NCBI RefSeq assembly: GCF_005925345.1
Contig: NZ_SSHJ01000001.1
Coordinates: forward strand, 434,001-498,000
Origin: Pedobacter ureilyticus
GTDB taxonomy: Bacteria > Bacteroidota > Bacteroidia > Sphingobacteriales > Sphingobacteriaceae
Length of the DNA: 64,000 bases
Direction: 5' to 3'
Each line of letters begins with the position of its first letter. Position 1 is the stretch's first letter. A program made the translations under genes and the position numbers. Positions 1 through 7,523 of the stretch are shown piece by piece. The notes beneath the pieces were generated by a model that worked only from the letters and a program-made list of their open reading frames with translations, did not search any database and had not been told where the DNA came from.

Positions 1-446
1 TTGATAACCTCACTTCCATATTTTGAGCGGATTTCATCTAAGGACTTCTTACCGCCCTTGTTAACCTTATACTCTCCCGTACGGAAATACCAGGCTAATT
101 TTTTGGAAGCAAATAAAAATCCCGCTTCTTTTAAAATTGCCTTTACTGCAAAGGTGTTGCCGGTAACCCAAATCCAATAGCCTACAATTTCAATAGTAAT
201 GCCCTGTAAATGGATGATTTTCTCGATTGCCTGCCTGTATTCCTCAGAAAAGCGGATTTCGTTTTCTGCTTCTTCCTCAGAGAGATTACCGCCCTTGATC
301 GCTTTAGCGGAAGCAAACGCATACTCTTTGTTAATCTCCTGCATTGTTGCGGTATCTCCGCCCAAATCGGGATGAAATTCTTTAGCCAACTTTTTGTAGG
401 TTGCTTTTACTTCATCGACGGTCTTACACTCGTTAAAGCATTTCAT
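1..446 (-). CDS. J-domain protein, ICE backbone (3' end outside window)
   Basis: Open on the minus strand from an ATG at 446 through position 1 with no stop, so at least 148 residues and truncated by the window edge. Residues about 1-50 form a J-domain: a helix rich in Lys, then FHPDLGGD containing the HPD tripeptide that stimulates Hsp70 ATPase, then a helix ending EYAFASAK. The rest (a WIWVTGN stretch, then KLAWYFR) is not a DnaJ zinc finger, so this is a J-protein of the mobile-element type and not DnaJ itself. Its ATG overlaps the stop of the 52-residue gene upstream by 4 bases (ATGA), which suggests translational coupling. Partner and substrate are unknown. Confidence 0.8.
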   Translation of the reverse strand, partial: MKCFNECKTVDEVKATYKKLAKEFHPDLGGDTATMQEINKEYAFASAKAIKGGNLSEEEAENEIRFSEEYRQAIEKIIHLQGITIEIVGYWIWVTGNTFAVKAILKEAGFLFASKKLAWYFRTGEYKVNKGGKKSLDEIRSKYGSEVI

Positions 447-601
447 AAGCCACTTTTTAAGATTTCCGTTTCAACTATCCTAATGTTCTCGGTATCGGAC
501 AGGCTACATTTTGTTTGCTCTTCTAACTCCGTTACGGATTTTAGTAGCGGTAGAACGGTATCGATTTCTATTCGTACCGTTATATACAAGTGATGTCTCA
601 T
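443..601 (-). CDS. Small acidic protein, 52 aa, coupled to the J-domain gene
   Basis: Unrecognised. It starts MRHHLYITVRIEID and ends EILKSGL. The stop overlaps the J-domain ATG in an ATGA arrangement, which is the best evidence that this frame is translated. The composition is ordinary (Leu/Glu/Thr, with a helix-like LPLLKSVTELEEQ). It overlaps the 3' third of the 504-734 gene in another frame by 98 bases, which is unusual. Either both are real or one tail is spurious. Confidence 0.55.
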   Translation of the reverse strand: MRHHLYITVRIEIDTVLPLLKSVTELEEQTKCSLSDTENIRIVETEILKSGL

Positions 602-734
602 GTTTTGGAATGCTATAGAGGTTCTTAAATTCGGCTAATTGGCTTTCGTAGGCACTGGGGTTGTCGTCCTTGAACTTTTCGGCATACCCCGTATAGAAAA
701 GCTGGTCTAGATATTCTGCAAATACTTCTTCCAT
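504..734 (-). CDS. Small hypothetical protein, 76 aa
   Basis: Unrecognised. The first 45 residues look like a real acidic, aromatic-rich helical protein (MEEVFAEYLDQLFYTGYAEK, then a Tyr/Ser stretch and NLYSIPKHET). The last 30 residues are Arg/Asn-rich and overlap the 52-residue gene in a different frame, so the C-terminal part is less convincing. It lies in the minus-strand run of ICE backbone genes, 48 bases downstream of the 193-residue gene. Confidence 0.5.
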   Translation of the reverse strand: MEEVFAEYLDQLFYTGYAEKFKDDNPSAYESQLAEFKNLYSIPKHETSLVYNGTNRNRYRSTATKIRNGVRRANKM

Positions 735-782
735 GATTTTAGATTTAAAGCAATGCCCCCTTTTTAGGGGGCATCTGCTCGG

Positions 783-1364
783 TTAAAGTGTAACTGAAAT
801 TTGCCCCTCAACCTCTGCCAATTTATCCACGCATAGCGTATTGATGTTTTTTGCGGTCTGGTCGATGATAAAAGGGTTTTTAGTGGTAAATACCCTGCCT
901 GTATCATCTTTGATGGTCAGCGTACAGCCTTGAAAATGATTTTGGTTAGTTTCCTCTGCATCGTCCAACTGCGCCACCTCGAAAGCGTCCAATGTTTCGA
1001 TAGTTTCTAATAATTTTTCCCTTTGGTTAGAAAGGCGGTGCAAATCCTTTATTTTTCTAAGGGTCTGCTCTAAATTTGGAGCGGGTTTTTCCTGCTCAAA
1101 ATTTGCCTTTATCTCCTTTTTGGTTGGTTCTTCCTTTTTCTCTTCCTGCGGTTTCGGGGTTTCAACCTGTTTGTTCTTTGTTTCCTCATTCACGTTCACA
1201 GAACTGCCTTTGTCCGCTTCGAGCTTTTTGGCTTCGGTACTTTCCTCTGCTTTTTTTGATACGCTGTTTACTGGATTTCCAGCCACAAATTGTGGTGCTT
1301 TTTTGTCGTCTTTAACGGTGTTAGCCTGTTTAACCTGTCCGTTGTTTTTTTCTTTCGTTTCCAT
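783..1364 (-). CDS. Hypothetical ICE protein with charged N-terminus, 193 aa
   Basis: No named family recognised. Residues 1-95 are low-complexity and highly charged (Lys/Glu/Pro/Gln) and probably disordered. Residues about 95-193 look folded: an LRKIKDLHRLSNQREKLLE coiled-coil-like helix, then a beta-rich part with TLTIKDDTGRVF and a C-terminal segment ending EGQISVTL. No signal peptide or membrane segment. This disordered-then-helical layout fits accessory proteins in the variable part of Bacteroidetes ICEs. The ATG at 1364 follows a region without genes, so it probably opens the minus-strand operon leading to the J-domain gene. Confidence 0.7.
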   Translation of the reverse strand: METKEKNNGQVKQANTVKDDKKAPQFVAGNPVNSVSKKAEESTEAKKLEADKGSSVNVNEETKNKQVETPKPQEEKKEEPTKKEIKANFEQEKPAPNLEQTLRKIKDLHRLSNQREKLLETIETLDAFEVAQLDDAEETNQNHFQGCTLTIKDDTGRVFTTKNPFIIDQTAKNINTLCVDKLAEVEGQISVTL

Positions 1365-1380
1365 TCTTTATGGGTTTTAA

Positions 1381-1733
1381 ATTTATACTCCCTGCTTACT
1401 ACCATTGGGCAGGAGCCTTTTCTGGCTTTTTGTTAAGCAACCTCACCTGATAAGGCAGGGATTACAGGCAAGGCTTTTGGAATAAAAAATACGACCCGAA
1501 GCGCAGCGAGGTGTGGAGATTTTTTTTCCAAAACCCTTTAGGGTTTGCCTTGACTAGGTAAGAACTGCCAATCAGATATTTGCCACACAAATAGCCTAAA
1601 ACCAGCTTATCAATATTTACTAAAGTGTAGAGCCGTCTCGATTGAAGATTGAAATAGATAAATTCCAATTTCTAACAAATAATACGATATATAATATTTT
1701 TATTACGATTAATAAAATAAATATTACGTTTTA
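1381..1733. other. Intergenic region between ICE backbone and IetAS
   Basis: No convincing gene. Positions 1531-1546 are a 16-base inverted repeat (AAACCC, TTTA, GGGTTT with its flanks) preceded by a T-run. From about 1640 the sequence becomes extremely AT-rich, marking entry into the defence cargo. A 68-codon minus-strand frame at 1462-1668 exists but has no protein-like character. Confidence 0.5.
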
Positions 1734-1765
1734 TTTGTTTAGTATTACACTTATTGTTATTTTTG
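1734..1765 (+). promoter_or_regulatory. Bacteroidetes-type promoter of ietAS
   Basis: TTTG at 1734-1737, exactly 20 bases, then TATTTTTG at 1758-1765, matching TAnnTTTG. The same spacing occurs at the tRNA-Leu gene in this window. Transcription would start near 1772, 14 bases before the ATG at 1786. This decides the ietA start: the longer in-frame extension to 1642 would begin upstream of the promoter. Confidence 0.75.
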
Positions 1766-1785
1766 AAACATCACTTAAAAAACAT

Positions 1786-2880
1786 ATGTACACAGAGATA
1801 TTAAAAATTATTGAAGGGGGTCTAGCGAAGGATTTTAAAAAAGTCACGAATTATTCTAAGCTTTTAGCGGAAAAGCTAGCCAAAGATGGGGATGAGAAAA
1901 TGGCGAAGATGATTTTGAAGGCACTTCAGAATGGCCCAGCTACTACAGTAACAATGGACGAGCTCATGACAACCCCTGTTGATCACGAAAGTAGGTTGAG
2001 CATTGTAGATGTGGCGGCGCCATCACAGGAAATGTCGCCAATTATTCTGCCCCACCTAGTGGAAGGGAAAATAGATGACTTCATCAATATGGTTAAACAT
2101 CAAAGCCAACTAATAAAGAACGGAATCGAAACTACCAATACACTGCTTCTTTATGGCAAGCCAGGCTATGGAAAAACAACGATTGCTAAATACATATCGG
2201 AAAGAACAGGCCTTCCGCTTGTTGTTGCAAGATTTGACGCCATAGTATCGTCTTTACTAGGGAATACAGCCAAAAACATTAGAAAGATATTTGATTTTGC
2301 GGATAACAAACCCTGTATTCTATTTTTAGATGAGTTTGATGCTATTGCAAAAGCTAGGGATGATCAATATGAATTGGGTGAATTAAAAAGAGTTATTAAT
2401 AGCTTACTTCAAAATATAGATTCTTTTGCCAGTCACAATATATTAATCGCCGCAACCAACCATGCCGAATTATTAGATAAAGCGATATGGAGACGATTTA
2501 ATACAGTAATTGAGATTGGAGCGCCACAAGATTCTGAAATCGTTGAACTGGTTAAAACTTTCACAAAAGGATTTAACGCTGATTTTTTAGACGATGATAG
2601 AAGACTAGATAAGTTAGTTAAATTAATGAACGGAAAATCCCCTTCAGATATTAAGTCAATCATAAATAATGCGAAAGCTCAAGTTATTATTAACGGGCGC
2701 GAAAGATTAGACTACGAAGACGTTTTAGTAGAACTTTTTGAATTTACAAATCATAGTGAATTGACAATAGACAAACTTGTTGAGTTTTTAAATGACAATG
2801 GCATTCCGCAAGCTGCAATTGCAGAAAGAATGAAAATATCACTTCGACAGGTAAGAAATTATTTAAACAAAAGCTTTTAG
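1786..2880 (+). CDS. ietA: IetA-like AAA ATPase (364 aa)
   Basis: AAA+ ATPase: Walker A GKPGYGKT (124-131), Walker B ILFLDEFD (178-185), sensor 1 AATN (222-225), arginine finger pair RR (236-237). The C-terminal 40 residues resemble a helix-turn-helix (AAIAERMKISLRQVRNYL). A subtilase follows 3 bases downstream. This ATPase-plus-subtilase pairing is the IetAS module, described as a plasmid toxin-antitoxin pair (ATPase antitoxin, protease toxin) and later as an anti-phage system. The family role is established knowledge; activity here is inferred. Start chosen from the promoter at 1734-1765. Confidence 0.8.
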   Translation: MYTEILKIIEGGLAKDFKKVTNYSKLLAEKLAKDGDEKMAKMILKALQNGPATTVTMDELMTTPVDHESRLSIVDVAAPSQEMSPIILPHLVEGKIDDFINMVKHQSQLIKNGIETTNTLLLYGKPGYGKTTIAKYISERTGLPLVVARFDAIVSSLLGNTAKNIRKIFDFADNKPCILFLDEFDAIAKARDDQYELGELKRVINSLLQNIDSFASHNILIAATNHAELLDKAIWRRFNTVIEIGAPQDSEIVELVKTFTKGFNADFLDDDRRLDKLVKLMNGKSPSDIKSIINNAKAQVIINGRERLDYEDVLVELFEFTNHSELTIDKLVEFLNDNGIPQAAIAERMKISLRQVRNYLNKSF

Positions 2881-2883
2881 AAT

Positions 2884-5244
2884 ATGGCTGAAAAAAATCT
2901 TCCAATAAAATTCTTTCAAAAAAGACAGAAAGATGAGCTGGCTACCGAAGGTGGTGGTGACAGAAAAATGCCGTCTTGGGCTAGTCCAGAAATTGCTGTA
3001 AAGAAGTCAGAATATGTTAGAGGGGTTTTAAGCGGCATTTCCAATTCTTTGGCAAGTAAGAAAAAAGTAAATAATTATATCCCCTCTGTTATCAAGCTAA
3101 AAGTTAACGGGGATGCATTAGCAAAAACCTACAGGAAAGAGATCGGTAATTTATTCAACGTAGGTGGTCTCAATATTATTGGGGTTAGTGGAGAAGATGA
3201 AGTTTTGATTAAAGTTGATGATGAGGCAGATCTTCAGGAAATGGTTAAAAACCTTGATAAGGCGAACAACAAATTCCCAACCTACTCCACAGTCGTAGGA
3301 ATTTCATCAATCAGTGACGCAGAAGAGTTTAAGCCCACAATAGATGTAGACTTAGAGACAGATCAAGTACTTAAAATAAAACTGTTCAATTATGGTAATA
3401 GCGACCTAGATAGCATTTTGATCAGAACATTTGAAAAATATTGCTATGATCATAATTTAAATTTCCAAAGAACTTCTTATTCTGGTGAATTAAATATTTA
3501 TCGTATTAATGGGATTACAACAGATAGCTTCGATGAACTGAAAAGCTTTGATGGAGTACAATTGATCACGGAAATGCCAAGCTATGAAATAACATTAGAC
3601 GAATTGACCGAGGATCATGATATCAAAATCAAAGAACCAAAGAAAGGAGTAGAATATCCTATAGTAGGAATATTAGACACTGGTATAGCAAATATCCCTC
3701 ATTTAGCACCCTGGCTACATAATGAGAACATAACTTATTATGTCGATGAGGATGTAAATAAAAGACACGGTACTTTCGTGGCAGGTGTGATGATTTATGG
3801 AGACGATCTCGAAGGAAAAAACTATACAGGCTTTGAAGGATGTAAATTATTTGAGGCAGTAATCATGCCAGATGTCAGCAAGCAAACGATTTACGAAAGC
3901 GAACTGATTGAGCAAATTAGAGATGCTGTTAGCAGAAATAACCATATAAAAATTTGGAATCTTTCTCTGGGAACTGATAGAGAAGCAGACCTTTACGAAT
4001 TTTCTGATTTTGCACAAGCCTTGGATGAAATCCAAGATGAAAATGATGTACTTATTTGCAAATCAGCTGGAAATTGCGATAATTTCAAAATAAACGCTCC
4101 AAAAAGAAGGATTACTAGGTCGGCCGATACAGTAAGGGGCTTAGTTGTTGGTTCTTTAACGCATAACAAAAACGGTACTGATCACGCAGAAATACATAAC
4201 CCGTCTCCGTTTTCAAGAATTGGCCCCGGCCCTGCTCACCTCATCAAACCCGACATTGTTCACATGGGGGGAAATGCAGGAACCGATCTTAGAAATAACG
4301 TTGTGTTAAATCCAGTTAGGTCTTTTGCTCCCGATGGTAAAATAGCGAGACAGGTAGGAACTAGTTTTTCCACTCCTCGGGTTTCAGCAATTGCTGCAGG
4401 CCTTAATGAATTGCTGAATGAGAATTTTAATCCAATTTTGCTTAAAGCCTTGATCATCCATTCAGCAAAGTATCCAGAAGAAATGAAGATGGCAATTGCA
4501 GACAAATTAAATGCTGTTGGCTTCGGAATTCCTTCAAATATAAATGACATCCTTTTCAATGAACCCAATGAGATCACATTAATCTTACAGGATACATTAG
4601 AGAGGGGAAGCTTTATTGATATATTAGACTTTCCATTTCCCCAAAGCATGGTTGACTCGGAAGGATACTTTTATGGAGAAATAACAGTAACTCTGGTCTC
4701 TTCTCCAATACTTGAAGTTTCCCAAGGAGCTGAGTACTGTCAATCAAACATTGATGTGATGTTAGGTAGTTATGATGAGAAAATTGAGAGGGATACTACA
4801 AAACCACAGATTAAAAATCCTATTGGTGCAGACGGTCGTCAAAACTTACTTCATTCTTCTGTTTATAGTAAAAAATCTGGGAAAAACATGGATGTGCCAT
4901 TTGCTTCGGAGCGCATGCTCATATCCTATGGAGATAAATATCAGCCAGTAAAAAAATGGTGTGTAAATTTTGATGAGTTTACAGATACAAACAAGGAGAA
5001 ATACCTCAAATCGCCCAAAAACTTTTATCTGAAGTTGAAAGGACTGTACCGTGATTTCACTGAGTCTAAATGCGAACTACAAAAAATAGATCCTAGTCAA
5101 GAGTTTTGTCTGATAGTAACCATAAAAGACACTAAAAAGAAAGGCAATATATATAACGAAGTAACCCAGTTACTTGACAACTTTAGTTTTATCCACAGTA
5201 ATGTGAAGATCAAAGAAGAGGTTAGGTTAAGACTTGGTAATTAA
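2884..5244 (+). CDS. ietS: IetS-like subtilisin-family serine protease (786 aa)
   Basis: S8 peptidase with all three catalytic residues: Asp265 in VGILDTGI, His295 in KRHGTFVAG, Ser494 in GTSFSTP, plus the SAGN oxyanion asparagine region. No signal peptide, so it probably acts in the cytoplasm, as expected for a protease restrained by a partner ATPase. Residues 1-250 form a long N-terminal domain and residues 550-786 a beta-rich C-terminal domain. Co-transcribed with ietA (3-base gap). In the IetAS family the protease is the toxic effector; its substrate is unknown. The frame is intact, so it is probably functional. Confidence 0.8.
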   Translation: MAEKNLPIKFFQKRQKDELATEGGGDRKMPSWASPEIAVKKSEYVRGVLSGISNSLASKKKVNNYIPSVIKLKVNGDALAKTYRKEIGNLFNVGGLNIIGVSGEDEVLIKVDDEADLQEMVKNLDKANNKFPTYSTVVGISSISDAEEFKPTIDVDLETDQVLKIKLFNYGNSDLDSILIRTFEKYCYDHNLNFQRTSYSGELNIYRINGITTDSFDELKSFDGVQLITEMPSYEITLDELTEDHDIKIKEPKKGVEYPIVGILDTGIANIPHLAPWLHNENITYYVDEDVNKRHGTFVAGVMIYGDDLEGKNYTGFEGCKLFEAVIMPDVSKQTIYESELIEQIRDAVSRNNHIKIWNLSLGTDREADLYEFSDFAQALDEIQDENDVLICKSAGNCDNFKINAPKRRITRSADTVRGLVVGSLTHNKNGTDHAEIHNPSPFSRIGPGPAHLIKPDIVHMGGNAGTDLRNNVVLNPVRSFAPDGKIARQVGTSFSTPRVSAIAAGLNELLNENFNPILLKALIIHSAKYPEEMKMAIADKLNAVGFGIPSNINDILFNEPNEITLILQDTLERGSFIDILDFPFPQSMVDSEGYFYGEITVTLVSSPILEVSQGAEYCQSNIDVMLGSYDEKIERDTTKPQIKNPIGADGRQNLLHSSVYSKKSGKNMDVPFASERMLISYGDKYQPVKKWCVNFDEFTDTNKEKYLKSPKNFYLKLKGLYRDFTESKCELQKIDPSQEFCLIVTIKDTKKKGNIYNEVTQLLDNFSFIHSNVKIKEEVRLRLGN

Positions 5245-5288
5245 TAATAATTTATTTACAATTTAAAATATATAACAGAACCATTAAA

Positions 5289-5320
5289 CAAAAAAAATGC
5301 CCAGAAGCTAGCTTCAAGGC
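5289..5320 (-). terminator. Intrinsic terminator of the putative small RNA
   Basis: On the minus strand GCC-TT-GAAGC-TA-GCTTC-TG-GGC (5320-5299) is followed by A and a run of eight T. It points away from ietS, so it does not terminate the ietAS transcript in this orientation; the hairpin followed by ATATTAA on the plus side is weak. Confidence 0.7.
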
Positions 5321-5404
5321 AAAATATTAAAAAGAATGTACAAAGCTGTTGGTGGCTTATCGGGGTTGGTTAACCCTTTGGCATTCCCCTTTATTAATTG
5401 ATCG
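5290..5404 (-). ncRNA. Putative small RNA of about 115 nt
   Basis: Minus-strand unit with no reading frame. A TAnnTTTG-type box (TACCTTTG) lies at 5417-5410, giving a start near 5404. The transcript folds into a stem with GAATG and CAAAG arms (5334-5338 and 5341-5345) pairing with CTTTG and CATTC (5376-5380 and 5382-5386), with an inner GGTT/AACC hairpin. It ends in a hairpin plus T-run. No matching upstream TTTG box was found. It lies between the IetAS pair and the next small genes and is antiparallel to them. Function unknown. Confidence 0.5.
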
Positions 5405-5530
5405 CACAGCAAAGGTAAAAAATACTTTGAGTTATAAGCTATCTTTCTGCAATTCTAAAGGAAAACACCATACCGGATCAATACCCTAACTCCGAATAGT
5501 ATAAGGGTAAGAAATTTTAATATTGATTTT

Positions 5531-5791
5531 ATGCAAGTAGAAGGAGCTGTTGTAAAAGAACAGGGTGTAACCTTTGCGATTGTAGTGGTTAAATCGCACG
5601 TACTTAATACCAGTGGGCAATGTGAAGATGCTAGAAGTTCATTTCGCAGTATTTTTCCCGGTGTACCTATTATTTTGATGGCTCAAAATAACCAAGGTAC
5701 TCCAACTTATCAAGGAAGGAGAGATATTGTTCAATTTCTATCAAGAATTCATGTTTCGCAAATCCCTTGGAAAAGGTACACGATTAATTAA
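5531..5791 (+). CDS. Small conserved-looking protein, 86 aa, first of a pair
   Basis: No named family. The sequence is compact: an N-terminal beta pair EGAVVKEQGVTFAIVVVK, a middle part with FPGVPIILMAQ, then GRRDIVQFLSRIHVSQIPWK at the end. My impression is that such proteins recur in bacterial accessory regions next to a gene like the one at 5821; this is memory, not a search. No Cys motif, signal or membrane segment. The next gene follows after 29 bases in the same direction, so the two are probably co-expressed. Confidence 0.65.
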   Translation: MQVEGAVVKEQGVTFAIVVVKSHVLNTSGQCEDARSSFRSIFPGVPIILMAQNNQGTPTYQGRRDIVQFLSRIHVSQIPWKRYTIN

Positions 5792-5820
5792 TAGATTTTT
5801 AACTTAAAAACAAATTCACT

Positions 5821-5994
5821 ATGGCTAGAAATGGCAAAGTTGGTGATGGTCACCGTAATGGGGCTGTCACAGGTAGAACCCAAGTATATAACCCTGTAAC
5901 TGAGATCTGGACTAAAAGAGACAGAGAAACAGGAAAATTTATGGACGGCAAAGCCGATGGTACTCCTTTCAAAGGAGTAACTAAAGAGAAATAA
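5821..5994 (+). CDS. Small basic Gly/Arg/Lys-rich protein, 57 aa, second of a pair
   Basis: Starts MARNGKVGDGHRNGAV and continues with RTQVYNP, WTKRD, GKFMD, then PFKGVTKEK. The pattern looks like a small widespread bacterial protein without known function. It is strongly basic, with many Gly and turns, so it may bind nucleic acid or another protein; this is inference. It follows the 86-residue gene by 29 bases and is followed by a strong terminator, which closes a two-gene unit. Confidence 0.7.
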   Translation: MARNGKVGDGHRNGAVTGRTQVYNPVTEIWTKRDRETGKFMDGKADGTPFKGVTKEK

Positions 5995-6013
5995 GCATTA
6001 AGTTTACTATCTT

Positions 6014-6046
6014 AACCCAGGCCGAAAAATATAGGCCTGGGTTTTA
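6014..6046 (+). terminator. Intrinsic terminator after the two-gene unit
   Basis: AACCCAGGCC (6014-6023) pairs perfectly with GGCCTGGGTT (6034-6043) around a 10-base loop and is followed by a short T-run. It lies 20 bases after the stop of the 57-residue gene. Confidence 0.8.
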
Positions 6047-6160
6047 TCAAAAGAATAAATCTAATATTTATTGCTGTGCCTCCATGCTCAAGAAAGGAGG
6101 GTAACAACGCTCGATTAAGTATCTTTCTATTAACTTTGAATCAGTAATTCAATTCTAGAA

Positions 6161-7012
6161 ATGTCAATCAACGCAATACCTATTTTACAACCACTAGTCA
6201 ACGATATTAATAGCCAGCATATAGGATATTTCTTAAAAACCAATTATTTCAAAAAACTCATGATTAAGCACGGATTTCATGAATCTTGGAATAACATGTA
6301 TGAACACGCTAAAAAAGAAAGAAATTATTTTGCTGATTTTATTGACCATGAAGTTTTCGATTCACTGGATGCTTTTGTTCTCATGTTGAACTCAACCTAC
6401 AACCCTCATAGGGCATTGTTCTATGACTTTGTATTTCTTGTTGTTTATGAATTTCACCATTGGGAAGAAAAAGACATCAATTTACCATTTGATGATTTGA
6501 TTGAAGATTTTAATATGCTGGATTTTCCAGTGCTATATGTTAATCAGCTGATCGAACTACAGCAAAAAACCATAACTATCGGACCATCTTCGATAGCTCC
6601 TGTGGAAATCTGGAATTCAGAAAAATTAAATCAGATGTTGGCAAAAATGGATAACTCTATCTCAAATGGAGATTATAATTTGACGTTGACTTATAGCTAC
6701 AGTTCGCTAGAAGGGTTATTTAAAGCTTTTATATTAGCAAAAATCCAAAGCTCTATCGAATCTGACAAGCTTCAACAAATGGCTGCCTTAGTAAAAAACC
6801 ATCTAATAGCTCATTACAAACAAGAGAGCAAAGAGTACCCTGAAGCAATATTCAATTTAATATCTACAATAACTAATGCAATATCTGCTACAAGAAATAG
6901 CCATAGTGATTCACACTTTGATAAGCCATCAGAAAAGTGGCTAGCGCAGTTTTCTAGAGATTGTGTCAATACAATCGGAAATTTAATTATTTCATTTTTA
7001 GTCAGGTCTTGA
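6161..7012 (+). CDS. Abi_C-like putative abortive-infection protein (283 aa)
   Basis: Soluble, largely helical protein. The C-terminal 70 residues have the layout of the Abi_C (abortive infection C-terminus) family: a helix, then TRNSHSDSHFD, in which an Arg-Asn is followed by a Asp/Ser-His turn, then a helix WLAQFSRDCVNTIGN and a hydrophobic end. The N-terminal 140 residues are unassigned. The context (IetAS, NACHT) supports a defence role. It converges with, and overlaps by 11 bases, the minus-strand gene ending at 7002. The family call rests on the short C-terminal pattern only. Confidence 0.55.
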   Translation: MSINAIPILQPLVNDINSQHIGYFLKTNYFKKLMIKHGFHESWNNMYEHAKKERNYFADFIDHEVFDSLDAFVLMLNSTYNPHRALFYDFVFLVVYEFHHWEEKDINLPFDDLIEDFNMLDFPVLYVNQLIELQQKTITIGPSSIAPVEIWNSEKLNQMLAKMDNSISNGDYNLTLTYSYSSLEGLFKAFILAKIQSSIESDKLQQMAALVKNHLIAHYKQESKEYPEAIFNLISTITNAISATRNSHSDSHFDKPSEKWLAQFSRDCVNTIGNLIISFLVRS

Positions 7013-7496
7013 GACTTATGTAGTACTCATATATTAAATGTGGTATATTGAGAACATTGTTTTCAATTTTTGGTTGATTATGCTCTAAAACAACATTCAT
7101 AGGAATTTGGACACCAAAATATTTATCAGGCAGACCAAAGCGGTGTTCTAAGAACACATCTGGATTGCTCAATACCGTAACATCAACTACTTTCTGATCA
7201 TCAACATTGAATCCATGAAAAAGATAATTATCTTCAATTTTCGCAAAGCCTTCGAAATATGTCATACCTGTTGCAAAAAATAATGCCTGAGAATTACCAA
7301 AACACCTACCTGAAAAATATTGGTCTGGCTTATTGTATTGCTCAAATGGCTCGTCATTGACATCTAAAACCACAGCATTTTCTCCAAACCAACTCCAAAA
7401 GCTCTCAATCTCATCTTCCGCTATCAATAAGGTAAGATTATCTGCGCTTTGATAAAATGAATTTCGAATGCTAGCTAAAATTTGATCTTCAATCAT
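7002..7496 (-). CDS. Putative Cys-His-Asp (transglutaminase/papain-like) small protein, 164 aa
   Basis: Not firmly recognised. Three spaced motifs stand out: CFGNSQ with Cys65, YFEGFAK, then FHGFNVDD with His94 and VVDVT with Asp105. A Cys in a C-x-x-N(A/S) turn, followed by a 'Y-x-E-G-x-A' strand, a His-x-x-N turn and 'V-(V/I)-D-x-T', is a layout seen in hypothetical transglutaminase-like proteins. That assignment is inference. It starts 27 bases after the stop of the NACHT gene and runs in the same direction, so the two probably form an operon. No signal peptide. Confidence 0.5.
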   Translation of the reverse strand: MIEDQILASIRNSFYQSADNLTLLIAEDEIESFWSWFGENAVVLDVNDEPFEQYNKPDQYFSGRCFGNSQALFFATGMTYFEGFAKIEDNYLFHGFNVDDQKVVDVTVLSNPDVFLEHRFGLPDKYFGVQIPMNVVLEHNQPKIENNVLNIPHLIYEYYISLKT

Positions 7497-7523
7497 TTCA
7501 TAAAAGAATTTTAACCTAATTTA

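Noticed and set aside
210..593. 127-codon frame on the plus strand
   Set aside because: It lies opposite the J-domain and small acidic genes, and its Phe/Cys/Leu-rich translation is typical of the antisense of coding sequence.
1462..1668. 68-codon minus-strand frame in the intergenic region
   Set aside because: It runs through a palindrome and repeat-like sequence and lacks protein character.
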